NCBI GenBank assembly: GCA_002483105.1
Contig: DLHG01000009.1
Coordinates: 201,598-265,597 of the forward strand
Source of the DNA: Bacteroidetes bacterium UBA7674
GTDB taxonomy: Bacteria; Bacteroidota; Bacteroidia; Chitinophagales; Chitinophagaceae
Length of the DNA stretch: 64,000 nt
Reading direction: 5' to 3'
Part shown: in pieces, positions 1 to 7,662 of the stretch
Numbering within the stretch: the stretch's first letter is position 1
Layout of the letters: every line of letters begins with the position of its first letter
Notes under the pieces: model-generated
Databases searched by the model: none
Told to the model about the DNA's origin: nothing
Seen by the model: the letters and a program-made list of their open reading frames with translations, nothing else
Program-made: the position numbers and the translations under genes

Positions 1-801
1 ATAGCCTATCTCTTAAATAAGGGGAAGACAGGTTTGCGCATTATTCTTTTCGGTATCATATTGTTTTTCCTGGTAGCCATTTATCTCAGCTATGCACGCG
101 CGGCTATGGTAGCTGTTGTATTTGCACTATTGGTGGGTGTCGCTATCCGTATGCGCTTGGTGAATTGGATCATGCCGGGTATATATGTGGTCATGATACT
201 ATTGATGGGCTATATGGCCAACAATAACACCTATCTCGATCATACCCCCGATTTCCAGAAGACCTACATGCGCCGCACGTTTACGGAGCATGTTATCGCT
301 ACCTTCAAGGGGCAGGATATGTCTTCCATGGAGCGTATCTATAGGTGGGTAGCAGGTGTGAGAATGAGTAAGGAACATCCTATAGTGGGTGTGGGCCCCA
401 ATGCCTTCTACTACTATTACAAGCCATATGCGGTCAGTTCATTCCGTACCTACGTAAGTCGGAACTTTGAGCAATCCACCACGCACAATTATTTCCTTTA
501 CATGCTGGTAGAGCAGGGTTGGCCGGCCATGATATTGTATGCTATTCTGTTGTACGTATTTTTCGCGCAGGCGCAGAAGGTCTATTTCAGGTTCAAAGAC
601 CGTTTCTACAAGCTGGTCACTATGGGCATTGCTATGGTGTTTGCCGCCGGCTTCGTCAACAATTTCTTCTCCGAGCTATTGGAAACCCACAAGGTGGGTT
701 GCCTGTTCTTTATTTCTATCTCCCTGCTGGTGATACTGGATAAGAAAAGCAAAGACGAACAAGCCGCCCTCGCCAAAGATGAGGATGCTGTTATACGCTA
801 G
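1..801 (+). CDS. O-antigen ligase family protein, 3' part (5' end outside window)
   Basis: The reading frame is open from base 1, so the gene begins before the window; a TTG at 34 is only an internal codon. The visible 266 residues are strongly hydrophobic with several membrane segments. A small periplasmic loop carries the family's typical pieces: SYARAA after a membrane segment, then KEHPIVGVGPNAF, then THNYFLYMLVEQGWP. These match the Wzy_C/O-antigen ligase (WaaL-like) family, inner-membrane proteins that transfer or polymerise undecaprenyl-linked glycans. The C-terminus is a charged cytoplasmic tail. The stop codon overlaps the end of convergent ispG by 11 bp. Whether it is a ligase or a polymerase cannot be told from the sequence. 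Confidence 0.8.
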   Translation: MAYLLNKGKTGLRIILFGIILFFLVAIYLSYARAAMVAVVFALLVGVAIRMRLVNWIMPGIYVVMILLMGYMANNNTYLDHTPDFQKTYMRRTFTEHVIATFKGQDMSSMERIYRWVAGVRMSKEHPIVGVGPNAFYYYYKPYAVSSFRTYVSRNFEQSTTHNYFLYMLVEQGWPAMILYAILLYVFFAQAQKVYFRFKDRFYKLVTMGIAMVFAAGFVNNFFSELLETHKVGCLFFISISLLVILDKKSKDEQAALAKDEDAVIR

Positions 802-2788
802 CAGGTTCTATCCACGCGTCACTATCCTTTAGTAATTGTATCAGTTCCGCAACAGCTACTTCACTGGGCACGTTGCGTTTCATCACTTCTTTGCTTTTAT
901 ACAACGTGATCTTTCCCGGTCCGCTGCCTACATAGCCAAAGTCAGCATCTGCCATTTCACCGGGCCCGTTCACGATACAACCCATAATTGCGATCTTCAC
1001 GCCCTTCAGGTGGCTAGTCGCTGAGCGTATCATAGCAGTCGTTTCCTGCAGGTCGAACAATGTTCTGCCACAGCTCGGGCAACTGATGTATTCCGTCTTG
1101 CTGATGCGGGTACGCGTAGCTTGTAGTATAGAGAATGCCGTATTGTTCAGAAATTGCTCATTGCTCTTCACTTCAAGGTAGGTGCGGCCGCTTACTTTAT
1201 CATTTTGTAGTTGGCTTACTTCACTGTTTAGCCATATGCCATCTCCCATCCCTTCCAGGAAGAGCCCGCCGGCTTCAGTTGCCAAATGTATCAGTTGTTC
1301 ATCAACAGTATTGTCATTAGAAGATACCTGTAGTATCACCGGGCATTTCACCTGCTGGTTCATCAGCTCGATGATGAACCTACGCACAGATGACATTGCA
1401 TGTTGGTTGCTGCTGCTGATACACAGCACCACATGTTTATCATTCTTCACTTTGGTAATGATATCAAGCAGTATATGCCATTCCTTATTCGCATCAACTG
1501 AAACAAAGTGGAGCGTATCTATTCTTTCTTCTTTCGCCAGGTATTCATTATCATCCGTCAGTGGATAATATTTGTTCTTATCTGCATCCTGCCATGTCTG
1601 CTCATTGCAGATAACTTTCAATGTACCAGGTAAGGCAAAGTCTAACACCTTATCTCCTGTATAGATATAGTCTGCTGCACCATCACTGATGTTCCACTTG
1701 TCAGTAGCCGCATCATAATTATATCCTATTGACTCTAAATCTTCGTAAACAATATGCTCTTTCTTGCTATAGTCAGCCACAACAACAGGCACATGATGTG
1801 CGCCTATGTTCTCGGTTTCTTCACTTGCACGCCTCTTGTACTCAAAAGGGCTATATGGAAGAATGATCTTCTCTATCGGCTGTATCACTGTATGCAGCTC
1901 GCGGTCACTATATCTCTTCACTATGTCCCTGCACACAGGTATCTCAAATTCCGGGTCTTCCGTCAGCGATACACGGATGGTATCACCTATGCCATCTTCC
2001 AGCAAGGTACCAATGCCTATCGCGCTCTTTATGCGGCCATCTTCACCATCGCCTGCCTCCGTTACACCAAGATGCAGCGGGTAGCATTCGCCAAACTCCT
2101 CATCCATTTTCTGTATCAACCACCTGTATGCCTGGACCATCACCTGTGGATTGCTCGATTTCATCGAGAGGATGATCTGGTGATAATTCTCGTCCCTTGC
2201 TATACGCAGGAATTCCATCGCACTTTCCACCATCCCTATCGCCGTGTCTCCATACCTGCTCATGATCCTGTCGCTCAGCGAACCATGATTGGTGCCTATA
2301 CGCATAGCAGTGCCGTGCTCCTTGCATATTTTCACCAGCGGAGTAAATCGCTCACGTATCCGGTCTATTTCTTCCAGGTATTGGCTGTCGGTGTATTCTA
2401 TCAGGTCAAATTTCTTCTTGTCAACATAGTTGCCCGGGTTCACCCGTACTTTCTCTATAATGCGTGCGGCAATTTCCGCTGCATTTGGGGTAAAGTGGAT
2501 ATCGGCAACTAGTGGGGTAGTATATCCCTGCTTCCTCAGCTCATTTTTTATTACCAGCAGGTGCTCCGCCTCTTTTTTACTCGGGGCGGTAATCCGCACC
2601 AGTTCCGCTCCCGCTTCTATACAGCGGATGGTTTGCGCTACAGTCGCGGCGGTATCCATCGTATCCGTTGTGGTCATCGTCTGGATACGTATAGGGTTGC
2701 CATTGCCTAATAGCAGGTCACCTATTTTTATTTCCCTGGTCTGTAAACGCTTATACGAGGTGAGCGAGGGGCAATATTGCTGCAACAT
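791..2788 (-). CDS. ispG: 4-hydroxy-3-methylbut-2-en-1-yl diphosphate synthase (flavodoxin), long form
   Basis: IspG converts 2-C-methyl-D-erythritol 2,4-cyclodiphosphate to HMBPP, the penultimate step of the MEP isoprenoid pathway. The N-terminal TIM barrel starts with IKIGDLLLGNGNPIRIQTMT, and the C-terminal [4Fe-4S] domain has C570, C573 (SCPSCGRTLF) and C604 (IMGCIVNGPGE) with the nearby E611. At 665 residues it is far longer than the roughly 370-residue E. coli type. The extra length lies between barrel and iron-sulfur domain, as in the three-domain form of Bacteroidota and plants. I chose the ATG at 2788; the frame continues to a TTG at 2812, which is less likely. A TAAATTTG -7-like motif lies at 2810-2817. 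Dxr of the same pathway is encoded about 10 kb away. Confidence 0.93.
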   Translation of the reverse strand: MLQQYCPSLTSYKRLQTREIKIGDLLLGNGNPIRIQTMTTTDTMDTAATVAQTIRCIEAGAELVRITAPSKKEAEHLLVIKNELRKQGYTTPLVADIHFTPNAAEIAARIIEKVRVNPGNYVDKKKFDLIEYTDSQYLEEIDRIRERFTPLVKICKEHGTAMRIGTNHGSLSDRIMSRYGDTAIGMVESAMEFLRIARDENYHQIILSMKSSNPQVMVQAYRWLIQKMDEEFGECYPLHLGVTEAGDGEDGRIKSAIGIGTLLEDGIGDTIRVSLTEDPEFEIPVCRDIVKRYSDRELHTVIQPIEKIILPYSPFEYKRRASEETENIGAHHVPVVVADYSKKEHIVYEDLESIGYNYDAATDKWNISDGAADYIYTGDKVLDFALPGTLKVICNEQTWQDADKNKYYPLTDDNEYLAKEERIDTLHFVSVDANKEWHILLDIITKVKNDKHVVLCISSSNQHAMSSVRRFIIELMNQQVKCPVILQVSSNDNTVDEQLIHLATEAGGLFLEGMGDGIWLNSEVSQLQNDKVSGRTYLEVKSNEQFLNNTAFSILQATRTRISKTEYISCPSCGRTLFDLQETTAMIRSATSHLKGVKIAIMGCIVNGPGEMADADFGYVGSGPGKITLYKSKEVMKRNVPSEVAVAELIQLLKDSDAWIEPASV

Positions 2789-2809
2789 GATGTTGAAAAA
2801 GATACCCTG

Positions 2810-2817
2810 CAAATTTA
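2810..2817 (-). promoter_or_regulatory. -7-like promoter motif of ispG
   Basis: TAAATTTG on the minus strand fits the Bacteroidota TAnnTTTG -7 consensus, 21 bp before the chosen ATG. It supports starting ispG at 2788 and not at 2812. No good TTTG -33 box is visible at the usual distance. Confidence 0.45.
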
Positions 2818-2963
2818 GAGCAATACTACGTAACAGCCTTATTTATTGAAGAATATAAAGTAATTAACATTTCATCAACATTCCTGATTACCACCTTGTT
2901 ATGTAAAATAGAAATGTGCGTTTTTCTATGAAACAATAGTATTTTAGCAGTATAAAGTACCGA

Positions 2964-3725
2964 ATGGAATACGAAATCAAACAACAAGGAAAGTTCAAGT
3001 ATGTGTCTGAGGGGGAAGGGGAGCCATTGGTATTATTGCATGGCTTATTTGGAGCACTGAGTAATTTTAAGGATCTGGTAGATTATTTTAAGGGTAACTA
3101 CAATGTGGTAATTCCCATTCTGCCGCTGTTTGATCTGGGTTTATTAGACACTTCAGTAAGCGGGCTGGCAAAGCATGTTCAGAAGTTCATAGATACAATG
3201 GGCTTCCAGAAGGTACATTTATTAGGCAATTCTCTCGGTGGCCACGTAGGCCTTGTATATACATTAAAGCACGAGCATAAAGTAGCGTCACTTACACTCA
3301 CAGGTAGCTCCGGCCTTTTTGAGAACGGCATGGGCGAAACATATCCTAAGAGAGGTGACTACGATTTCATCCGCAGGAAAACAGAACTTACTTTCTACGA
3401 TCCTAAAGTAGCTAGTAAAGAGCTGGTAGATGAGGTTTTCGGAATAGTGAACAACAGGCTGAAGGTGATAAAAATCATCGCCCTTGCAAAATCCGCTATT
3501 CGTCACAACCTGGGTGATGAACTGAAGGATATTAAGATACCTACTTGTTTAATATGGGGTAAGAATGATACCATTACACCCCCTATGGTCGCAGAAGAAT
3601 TCCATTCCCTGTTATTGGGTTCTGAGCTGCACTGGATAGACAAATGCGGCCATGCTCCCATGATGGAGGTGCCACACGAATTCAACGAAATATTGAGCAG
3701 TTTCTTAGCGAAGCATAAATTATAG
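2964..3725 (+). CDS. alpha/beta hydrolase
   Basis: A 253-residue alpha/beta hydrolase fold protein with no signal peptide, so probably cytoplasmic. It has HGLFG near residue 26 (oxyanion-hole region), the nucleophile elbow GNSLGG with Ser90, an acid in WGKNDTITP (about residue 199) and the catalytic His in CGHAPMMEVP (about residue 229). This order is typical of the family that includes esterases, haloperoxidase-like enzymes and MhpC-type C-C hydrolases. The substrate cannot be deduced. The gene is divergent from ispG with a 175-bp spacer and is followed after about 105 bp by the CBS-domain gene in the same direction. Confidence 0.85.
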   Translation: MEYEIKQQGKFKYVSEGEGEPLVLLHGLFGALSNFKDLVDYFKGNYNVVIPILPLFDLGLLDTSVSGLAKHVQKFIDTMGFQKVHLLGNSLGGHVGLVYTLKHEHKVASLTLTGSSGLFENGMGETYPKRGDYDFIRRKTELTFYDPKVASKELVDEVFGIVNNRLKVIKIIALAKSAIRHNLGDELKDIKIPTCLIWGKNDTITPPMVAEEFHSLLLGSELHWIDKCGHAPMMEVPHEFNEILSSFLAKHKL

Positions 3726-3830
3726 TAAGCTCTTCTTTTATTGTCATGAGTGGGTAACTTGTTGCCGCTTAAACAATATTGGTGTGGGATTTGTATTATA
3801 CTATATAGAAAGGTTGTAAAGAGTAGAGAC

Positions 3831-4493
3831 ATGATAATAGAACAGCTCATATCGCCCATAGTACCTACCCTGTTACCCACAGACACAGGTACCAAGGCTT
3901 TGTTCCTGATGGAAGAGAACAACCTGACCCAGCTCCCTTTGGTGTTGGACCATAAATACCTTTCACTGGTTCAGGAAACTGATGTACTTGACCTCAGCAA
4001 CACTGATACATTACTCAATACTTCCGATTTTCTTGATTACAAGCCCGCGGTATTTGCCAGCGGTCACCCGTTTGAGGCGTTGCGTGTAGCGCACCAGCAG
4101 AATCTTTCTATCGTTCCTGTAGTGGACAAAGAGAATACCTATCTCGGCGCTATTACCCGCAACGATCTTCTGAAATACATTGCTGAGAACAGCGGCCTTG
4201 ATACCCCCGGTGGTATCCTGGTACTGGAAATAGAACCACGTAATTACTCCCTGCACGAGATAGCCCGTATCGCCGAGGCTGAAGATGTTATCATCATCAG
4301 CACCCAGTTGTTCACCAACCGTGTATCCGGTAAGATAGAGGTGACCCTCAAAACCAACCGTACTGACCTGCAAGGTGTGGTCCAGTCTTTCGAGCGCCAT
4401 GAGTACGTGGTGAAGGAAGTATTTGGTGAGCAAAGCATGCACGATGATATGCTCGACAGGTACAAGATCCTCATGAATTACATCAATATGTAA
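3831..4493 (+). CDS. CBS-domain pair protein with ACT-like C-terminus
   Basis: A 220-residue soluble protein. Residues about 1-125 form a CBS pair: TDTGTKALFLMEENNLTQLP, then PFEALRVAHQQNLSIVPVVD and GAITRNDLLKYI. Residues about 135-205 look like an ACT-type ligand domain (GILVLEIEPRNYS onward). CBS pairs usually bind adenine nucleotides, so a sensory role is likely; no catalytic domain is present. I chose the ATG at 3831. The frame opens earlier at 3750, but the extra 27 residues have no family-like sequence and GAGTAGAG precedes the chosen start. The downstream DUF3109 gene begins 36 bp after the stop. Confidence 0.8.
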   Translation: MIIEQLISPIVPTLLPTDTGTKALFLMEENNLTQLPLVLDHKYLSLVQETDVLDLSNTDTLLNTSDFLDYKPAVFASGHPFEALRVAHQQNLSIVPVVDKENTYLGAITRNDLLKYIAENSGLDTPGGILVLEIEPRNYSLHEIARIAEAEDVIIISTQLFTNRVSGKIEVTLKTNRTDLQGVVQSFERHEYVVKEVFGEQSMHDDMLDRYKILMNYINM

Positions 4494-4498
4494 TTCCG

Positions 4499-4506
4499 TA
4501 ACTTTG
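4499..4506 (+). promoter_or_regulatory. -7-like promoter motif before the DUF3109 gene
   Basis: TAACTTTG matches TAnnTTTG and lies 23 bp upstream of the ATG at 4530, in the short gap after the CBS-domain gene. No clear -33 box. Confidence 0.35.
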
Positions 4507-4529
4507 CGAGATTAATCCCCAACGAGTAA

Positions 4530-5114
4530 ATGATAGCAATTGACGGTGTACTACTTAGCGATGAAGTAGTAGAAGAGCATTTTGTTTGCGACTTGCAGAA
4601 GTGCAAGGGCGGATGCTGTGTAGATGGTGATTGCGGTGCACCGCTTAGTAAAGAAGAAACCGAGATTATCGCTGAAATATATCCTAAGATAAAATCCTAT
4701 CTCTCCGCCGACTACATTGCCGAAGTGGAAAAGCAAGGCACCCATGTAATGGATGATGAGTACGGTTACGTTACACCTACCATCAATGGCGGCATCTGCG
4801 TCTACGCTTACACAGATGATATAGGCATAGTAAAGTGCGCCATAGAAAAAGCATACAATGATGGAGTCGTAGGTTTCAAAAAGCCCATCTCCTGCAATCT
4901 CTTCCCGCTCAGGGTGAAAGAAATGCCCGGCTACGAAGCCATCAATTACGAACCTCGCCCAACCCTCTGCAAGCCCGCCTGCAAACTAGGCAACAAACTA
5001 AAGGTCCCCGTTTACCAATTCCTCAAAGAACCCCTCATCCGCAAATACGGCGAACAGTTTTATGAAGCGCTGGATGTTGTTGGGAAGAAATGGAGGAAGG
5101 AGAGAGGCAAGTAG
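4530..5114 (+). CDS. DUF3109 family cysteine-rich protein
   Basis: A 194-residue protein of the DUF3109 family, found mainly in Bacteroidota; its function is unknown. The N-terminus has a dense cysteine cluster (C20, C25, C29, C30, C35 in VCDLQKCKGGCCVDGDCGAP). Further cysteines occur in the middle (GGICVYA, IVKCAIEK), in ISCNLFPLR and in TLCKPACKLG. The arrangement recalls the YkgJ-type CxxxxCxxCC putative metal-binding domains, so a zinc or iron-sulfur site is plausible but not proven. There is no signal peptide. It could be cotranscribed with the CBS gene 36 bp upstream, although a promoter-like motif lies in the gap. Confidence 0.82.
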   Translation: MIAIDGVLLSDEVVEEHFVCDLQKCKGGCCVDGDCGAPLSKEETEIIAEIYPKIKSYLSADYIAEVEKQGTHVMDDEYGYVTPTINGGICVYAYTDDIGIVKCAIEKAYNDGVVGFKKPISCNLFPLRVKEMPGYEAINYEPRPTLCKPACKLGNKLKVPVYQFLKEPLIRKYGEQFYEALDVVGKKWRKERGK

Positions 5115-5148
5115 GATATCTAATACTCTTTTTTTGGCGATAAGGTAG

Positions 5149-5499
5149 TTATTTTCCAATAATTTTCTTCCTATGTGCCAGTCCCCAATCAGCAAGATTA
5201 CTGATCACCGATTTTAATTTTCCGCCGTACTCTGTCAGCTCATACTGCACCGTAATGGGTTGAGTACTCAATACCGTTCTTTTAACGAGTTTGTGCGTCT
5301 CCATTTCTTTAAGCTCCCTGCTCAGCATTTTCCCCGAGATACCCTTCACATCATTCAGCAGATCAGAATACCGTTTCTTGTTAAAGCATAGTGCAGCAAT
5401 AATGGATATCTTCCATTTGCCATTGAGAACATCCATGGCATCATGTACCGCCATTATAGTCTTTTTACAATCATAGTTCTCATATTCTCTTTCCTTCAT
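5149..5499 (-). CDS. HxlR family transcriptional regulator
   Basis: A 115-residue winged-helix protein with the HxlR/DUF24 signature: CKKTIMAVHDAMDVLNGKWKISIIAALCFNKKRYSDLL followed by the recognition region ISGKMLSRELKEMETHKLV. It has one cysteine (YDC, about residue 9) at the position that is redox-sensing in YodB/HypR-type members, so thiol or quinone sensing is possible. I chose the ATG at 5499; the frame extends 21 residues upstream, but that stretch is not family-like and would include the operator. It is divergent from a nitroreductase gene. In other bacteria this pairing usually means the regulator controls the oxidoreductase in response to electrophiles. Confidence 0.88.
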   Translation of the reverse strand: MKEREYENYDCKKTIMAVHDAMDVLNGKWKISIIAALCFNKKRYSDLLNDVKGISGKMLSRELKEMETHKLVKRTVLSTQPITVQYELTEYGGKLKSVISNLADWGLAHRKKIIGK

Positions 5500-5526
5500 A
5501 GTATACCTGGTTACCTGTATGATACT

Positions 5527-5556
5527 GTTACTTTTTGTGACTAAGTAACAAAAGTA
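5527..5556. promoter_or_regulatory. candidate HxlR operator between divergent genes
   Basis: Two overlapping inverted repeats lie in the gap: GTTACTT (5527-5533) with AAGTAAC (5543-5549), and TACTTTT (5529-5535) with AAAAGTA (5550-5556). The region covers a TACTTTTG motif (5549-5556, minus strand) that would be the -7 of the regulator. It also sits just upstream of TAAGTTTG (5570-5577), the probable -7 of the nitroreductase gene. One bound HxlR dimer could therefore repress both promoters. Binding is inferred from position and symmetry only. Confidence 0.55.
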
Positions 5557-5569
5557 CACCAAGCCGTCC

Positions 5570-5577
5570 TAAGTTTG
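5570..5577 (+). promoter_or_regulatory. -7-like promoter motif of the nitroreductase gene
   Basis: TAAGTTTG fits TAnnTTTG and lies 22 bp before the nitroreductase ATG, directly beside the candidate HxlR operator. Confidence 0.45.
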
Positions 5578-5599
5578 CTTTCTAAACAAAAGAATAGTT

Positions 5600-6232
5600 A
5601 TGGCATTAATAGACGACCTGAAATGGAGGTATGCTACGAAGAAAATGAACGGACAAATGGTCCCACAGGAAAAACTGGATTACATTTTAGAAGCGGCAAG
5701 ATTCGCACCCTCATCATCAGGCTTGCAGCCGTACAAGATATTCGTGATAAGCAATAAAAAAATGCTCCAACAGATACGGTCTTTCTCATTCGACCAAAGC
5801 CAGATCACTGATTGCTCGCACTTGGTAGTTTGGGCGGCATGGGATGGTTATTCGCTGGATAAGATAAGCAATGTACTTACCAAGACCTCGACTGAAAGAG
5901 GCCTGCCTGAGAATACCACAGAGGATTATCAAAAAATGCTTTGGAGCATGTATGAACCTTTGGGGAAGGATTGGCACCATTCACACGCTGCTAAACAAGC
6001 CTATATCTCATTTGGCCTGGCTATTGCAGCAGCAGCTGAGCAAAAAGTAGATGCAACGCCTATGGAAGGTTTTGACAAGATAAAGCTGGATGAGTTATTG
6101 GGTCTTAATGAACAAGGTTTGAAAAGCGTGGTGATATTACCACTCGGTTACAGAGCCGACGAAGGCGACTGGTTAGTGAACCTTAAAAAAGTAAGAACCG
6201 CTAAAGAAGGATTTATTACAGCGATAGCATAA
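5600..6232 (+). CDS. nitroreductase family NAD(P)H-dependent FMN oxidoreductase
   Basis: A 210-residue nitroreductase-fold protein. The start (LKWRYATKKMNG) and ILEAARFAPSSSGLQPYKIFVI are the classic FMN-binding segments of the NfnB/NfsB type. The C-terminal part has the usual ITxxxxKxxxLDELLGL and VVILPLGYR elements. Members reduce nitroaromatics, quinones or other electrophiles with NAD(P)H as homodimers in the cytoplasm. The divergent HxlR regulator and the shared operator region suggest induction by electrophilic stress. A strong bidirectional terminator follows 25 bp after the stop. Confidence 0.88.
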   Translation: MALIDDLKWRYATKKMNGQMVPQEKLDYILEAARFAPSSSGLQPYKIFVISNKKMLQQIRSFSFDQSQITDCSHLVVWAAWDGYSLDKISNVLTKTSTERGLPENTTEDYQKMLWSMYEPLGKDWHHSHAAKQAYISFGLAIAAAAEQKVDATPMEGFDKIKLDELLGLNEQGLKSVVILPLGYRADEGDWLVNLKKVRTAKEGFITAIA

Positions 6233-6257
6233 TGTACGTTTACCTTGTCGTAACAAA

Positions 6258-6291
6258 AAAGCCTCCCGATATCATCGGGAGGCTTTACTCT
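6258..6291. terminator. bidirectional rho-independent terminator (nitroreductase gene / ssrA)
   Basis: GCCTCCCGAT and ATCGGGAGGC form a perfect 10-bp stem. It has a run of A on the left (T on the minus strand) and T-rich sequence on the right, so it can end both the nitroreductase transcript and tmRNA. Confidence 0.85.
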
Positions 6292-6296
6292 TTTTG

Positions 6297-6663
6297 TGGA
6301 ACCGGCGGGATTCGAACCCGCGTCCAAACATATGCCCAATAAGCTTTCTACATGTGTATTCCGGAATCGGTTTTCGGGAAGTTGCCAGAACCGGACAAAC
6401 TTACAACTTCCTTATCTGCTGAGATTTTCGTTCCACCCACGCAGCGGGGGCAGACTTATCTCGTTGTATTTTGAGTTAGGCGGCGGCAACGACAACGAGC
6501 AAAGGTTGTCCGCGGCCAAAATGGTTACCTAATTACTAATTAAGCAGCCATGGCAAAGTTAGATTCGCCATTCAAAGTTTGAATATTCAGATTTACGTGC
6601 TAATTATCCAACGCACGACATGCTTACTTACCCTGCCCTATGCTGTCAAAACCAGTCGGCCCC
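6297..6663 (-). ncRNA. ssrA: transfer-messenger RNA (tmRNA)
   Basis: On the minus strand the 5' end GGGGCCGACTGGTTTTGACAGC pairs with the 3' end CGGTTCC in a 7-bp acceptor stem with two G-U pairs. The T arm GCGGGTTCGAATCCCGC is intact. The last encoded base is the discriminator A, followed by CA and not CCA, so CCA must be added after transcription. The tag frame reads from 6569 down to 6540: GGC GAA TCT AAC TTT GCC ATG GCT GCT TAA, giving GESNFAMAA. This resembles the GExxYALAA-type tags of Bacteroidota. The RNA rescues stalled ribosomes together with SmpB. Confidence 0.95.
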
Positions 6664-6693
6664 GGGTATTGTAATTTTTTCAAAGAGCGACTA

Positions 6694-6701
6694 CAAATTT
6701 A
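6694..6701 (-). promoter_or_regulatory. -7-like promoter motif of ssrA
   Basis: TAAATTTG on the minus strand lies 30 bp before the mature tmRNA 5' end, which suits a short precursor leader removed by RNase P. Confidence 0.4.
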
Positions 6702-6741
6702 CGAATAATAAACAGATAAACATTGTTAAAAACAGTAGCCT

Positions 6742-6749
6742 TACTTTTG
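6742..6749 (+). promoter_or_regulatory. -7-like promoter motif of the deacetylase-like gene
   Basis: TACTTTTG ends only 7 bp before the ATG at 6757, so the transcript would be leaderless or nearly so if this motif is used. Confidence 0.35.
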
Positions 6750-6756
6750 CATCTCT

Positions 6757-7662
6757 ATGCTGAAGATAGCCTGGCATCCCATCTACGCACATCCTTTGCC
6801 CGAAGGTCACCGCTTCCCTATGCTGAAGTATGAACTTATTCCCGGCCAACTGCTCCGCGAAGGCATCATCACAGAAGAGAATATCTTCCAACCCGAACCG
6901 CTTGATGAACCCACGATCCTCCTTGCGCATGAGCAAGATTATTGGGAAAGAATGAAAAATCTTCAACTTACCGACAGAGAAATGCGGGCTATTGGCTTCC
7001 CGTTATCGGCCCAACTCGTAGAACGTGAGATACGAATAGCCAAAGGATCTATAGAATGCGCGCTATACGCCCTGCAATATGGAGCAGCGCTGAATGTAGC
7101 AGGCGGCACACATCATGCTTTTGCTGATAAAGGCGAAGGATTTTGCCTGTTGAACGACTTTGCAATAGCAGCGAAATATCTTCTACGTCACAAGCTGGCA
7201 GAAAGAATTCTCATTATAGATCTCGATGTGCACCAGGGTAACGGAACGGCCGCTATTTTTAAAGACCACTCAAGCGTCTTTACCTTCAGTATGCACGGAA
7301 AGCATAATTATCCTTTTCACAAGGAGGTAAGCACACTGGATGTAGGCCTTGAAGATGGCACAAACGGGGAAGTCTATCTAACACTCTTAAAGAAACATCT
7401 CAGTGAGATTCTCGACACTTTAAAGCCTGATATAGCTTTCTATCTTTCCGGAGTTGATGTATTGGAGACGGATAAGTTCGGCAAGCTGAAACTCACTATG
7501 GATGACTGTATCACCCGTGATGAATTCGTCTTTTCTTCTTTAAAGCAAAGGAATATTCCTGTAGCTGTATCTATGGGAGGAGGTTATTCTCCATCTATAA
7601 AAGACATTGTTACCGCACATTGCCATACTTACAGGCTAGCGAAGGAAATATACCACCTATAG
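6757..7662 (+). CDS. histone deacetylase family protein (zinc deacetylase/acetoin-utilisation-like)
   Basis: A 301-residue cytoplasmic protein of the arginase/deacetylase superfamily, class II HDAC-like group. The general-base pair is in GGTHHAF (H119, H120). The zinc ligands D157 and H159 are in IDLDVHQGNGTA, and the third ligand is the Asp in LSGVDVLETDKFGKL (about residue 234). All catalytic positions appear intact. Bacterial members deacetylate small amides, acetylpolyamines or proteins; the substrate here cannot be told. The stop overlaps the end of the convergent NUDIX gene by 6 bp. Confidence 0.88.
   Translation: MLKIAWHPIYAHPLPEGHRFPMLKYELIPGQLLREGIITEENIFQPEPLDEPTILLAHEQDYWERMKNLQLTDREMRAIGFPLSAQLVEREIRIAKGSIECALYALQYGAALNVAGGTHHAFADKGEGFCLLNDFAIAAKYLLRHKLAERILIIDLDVHQGNGTAAIFKDHSSVFTFSMHGKHNYPFHKEVSTLDVGLEDGTNGEVYLTLLKKHLSEILDTLKPDIAFYLSGVDVLETDKFGKLKLTMDDCITRDEFVFSSLKQRNIPVAVSMGGGYSPSIKDIVTAHCHTYRLAKEIYHL

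Noticed and set aside
1754..2512. 252-residue plus-strand frame opposite ispG
   Set aside because: It is the antisense shadow of a well-conserved ispG region and has no recognisable domain or start signal.
3750..3830. Upstream extension of the CBS-domain protein
   Set aside because: The 27 extra residues lack family likeness, and the ATG at 3831 has a better upstream sequence.
6297..6330. Possible tRNA 3' half
   Set aside because: The T arm and acceptor match belong to tmRNA: the 5' partner is 330 bases away and a tag frame lies between.
6296..6532. 78-residue plus-strand frame
   Set aside because: It is antisense to the tmRNA gene; its ACCGGCGGGATTCGAACC start is the T arm of ssrA and not coding.
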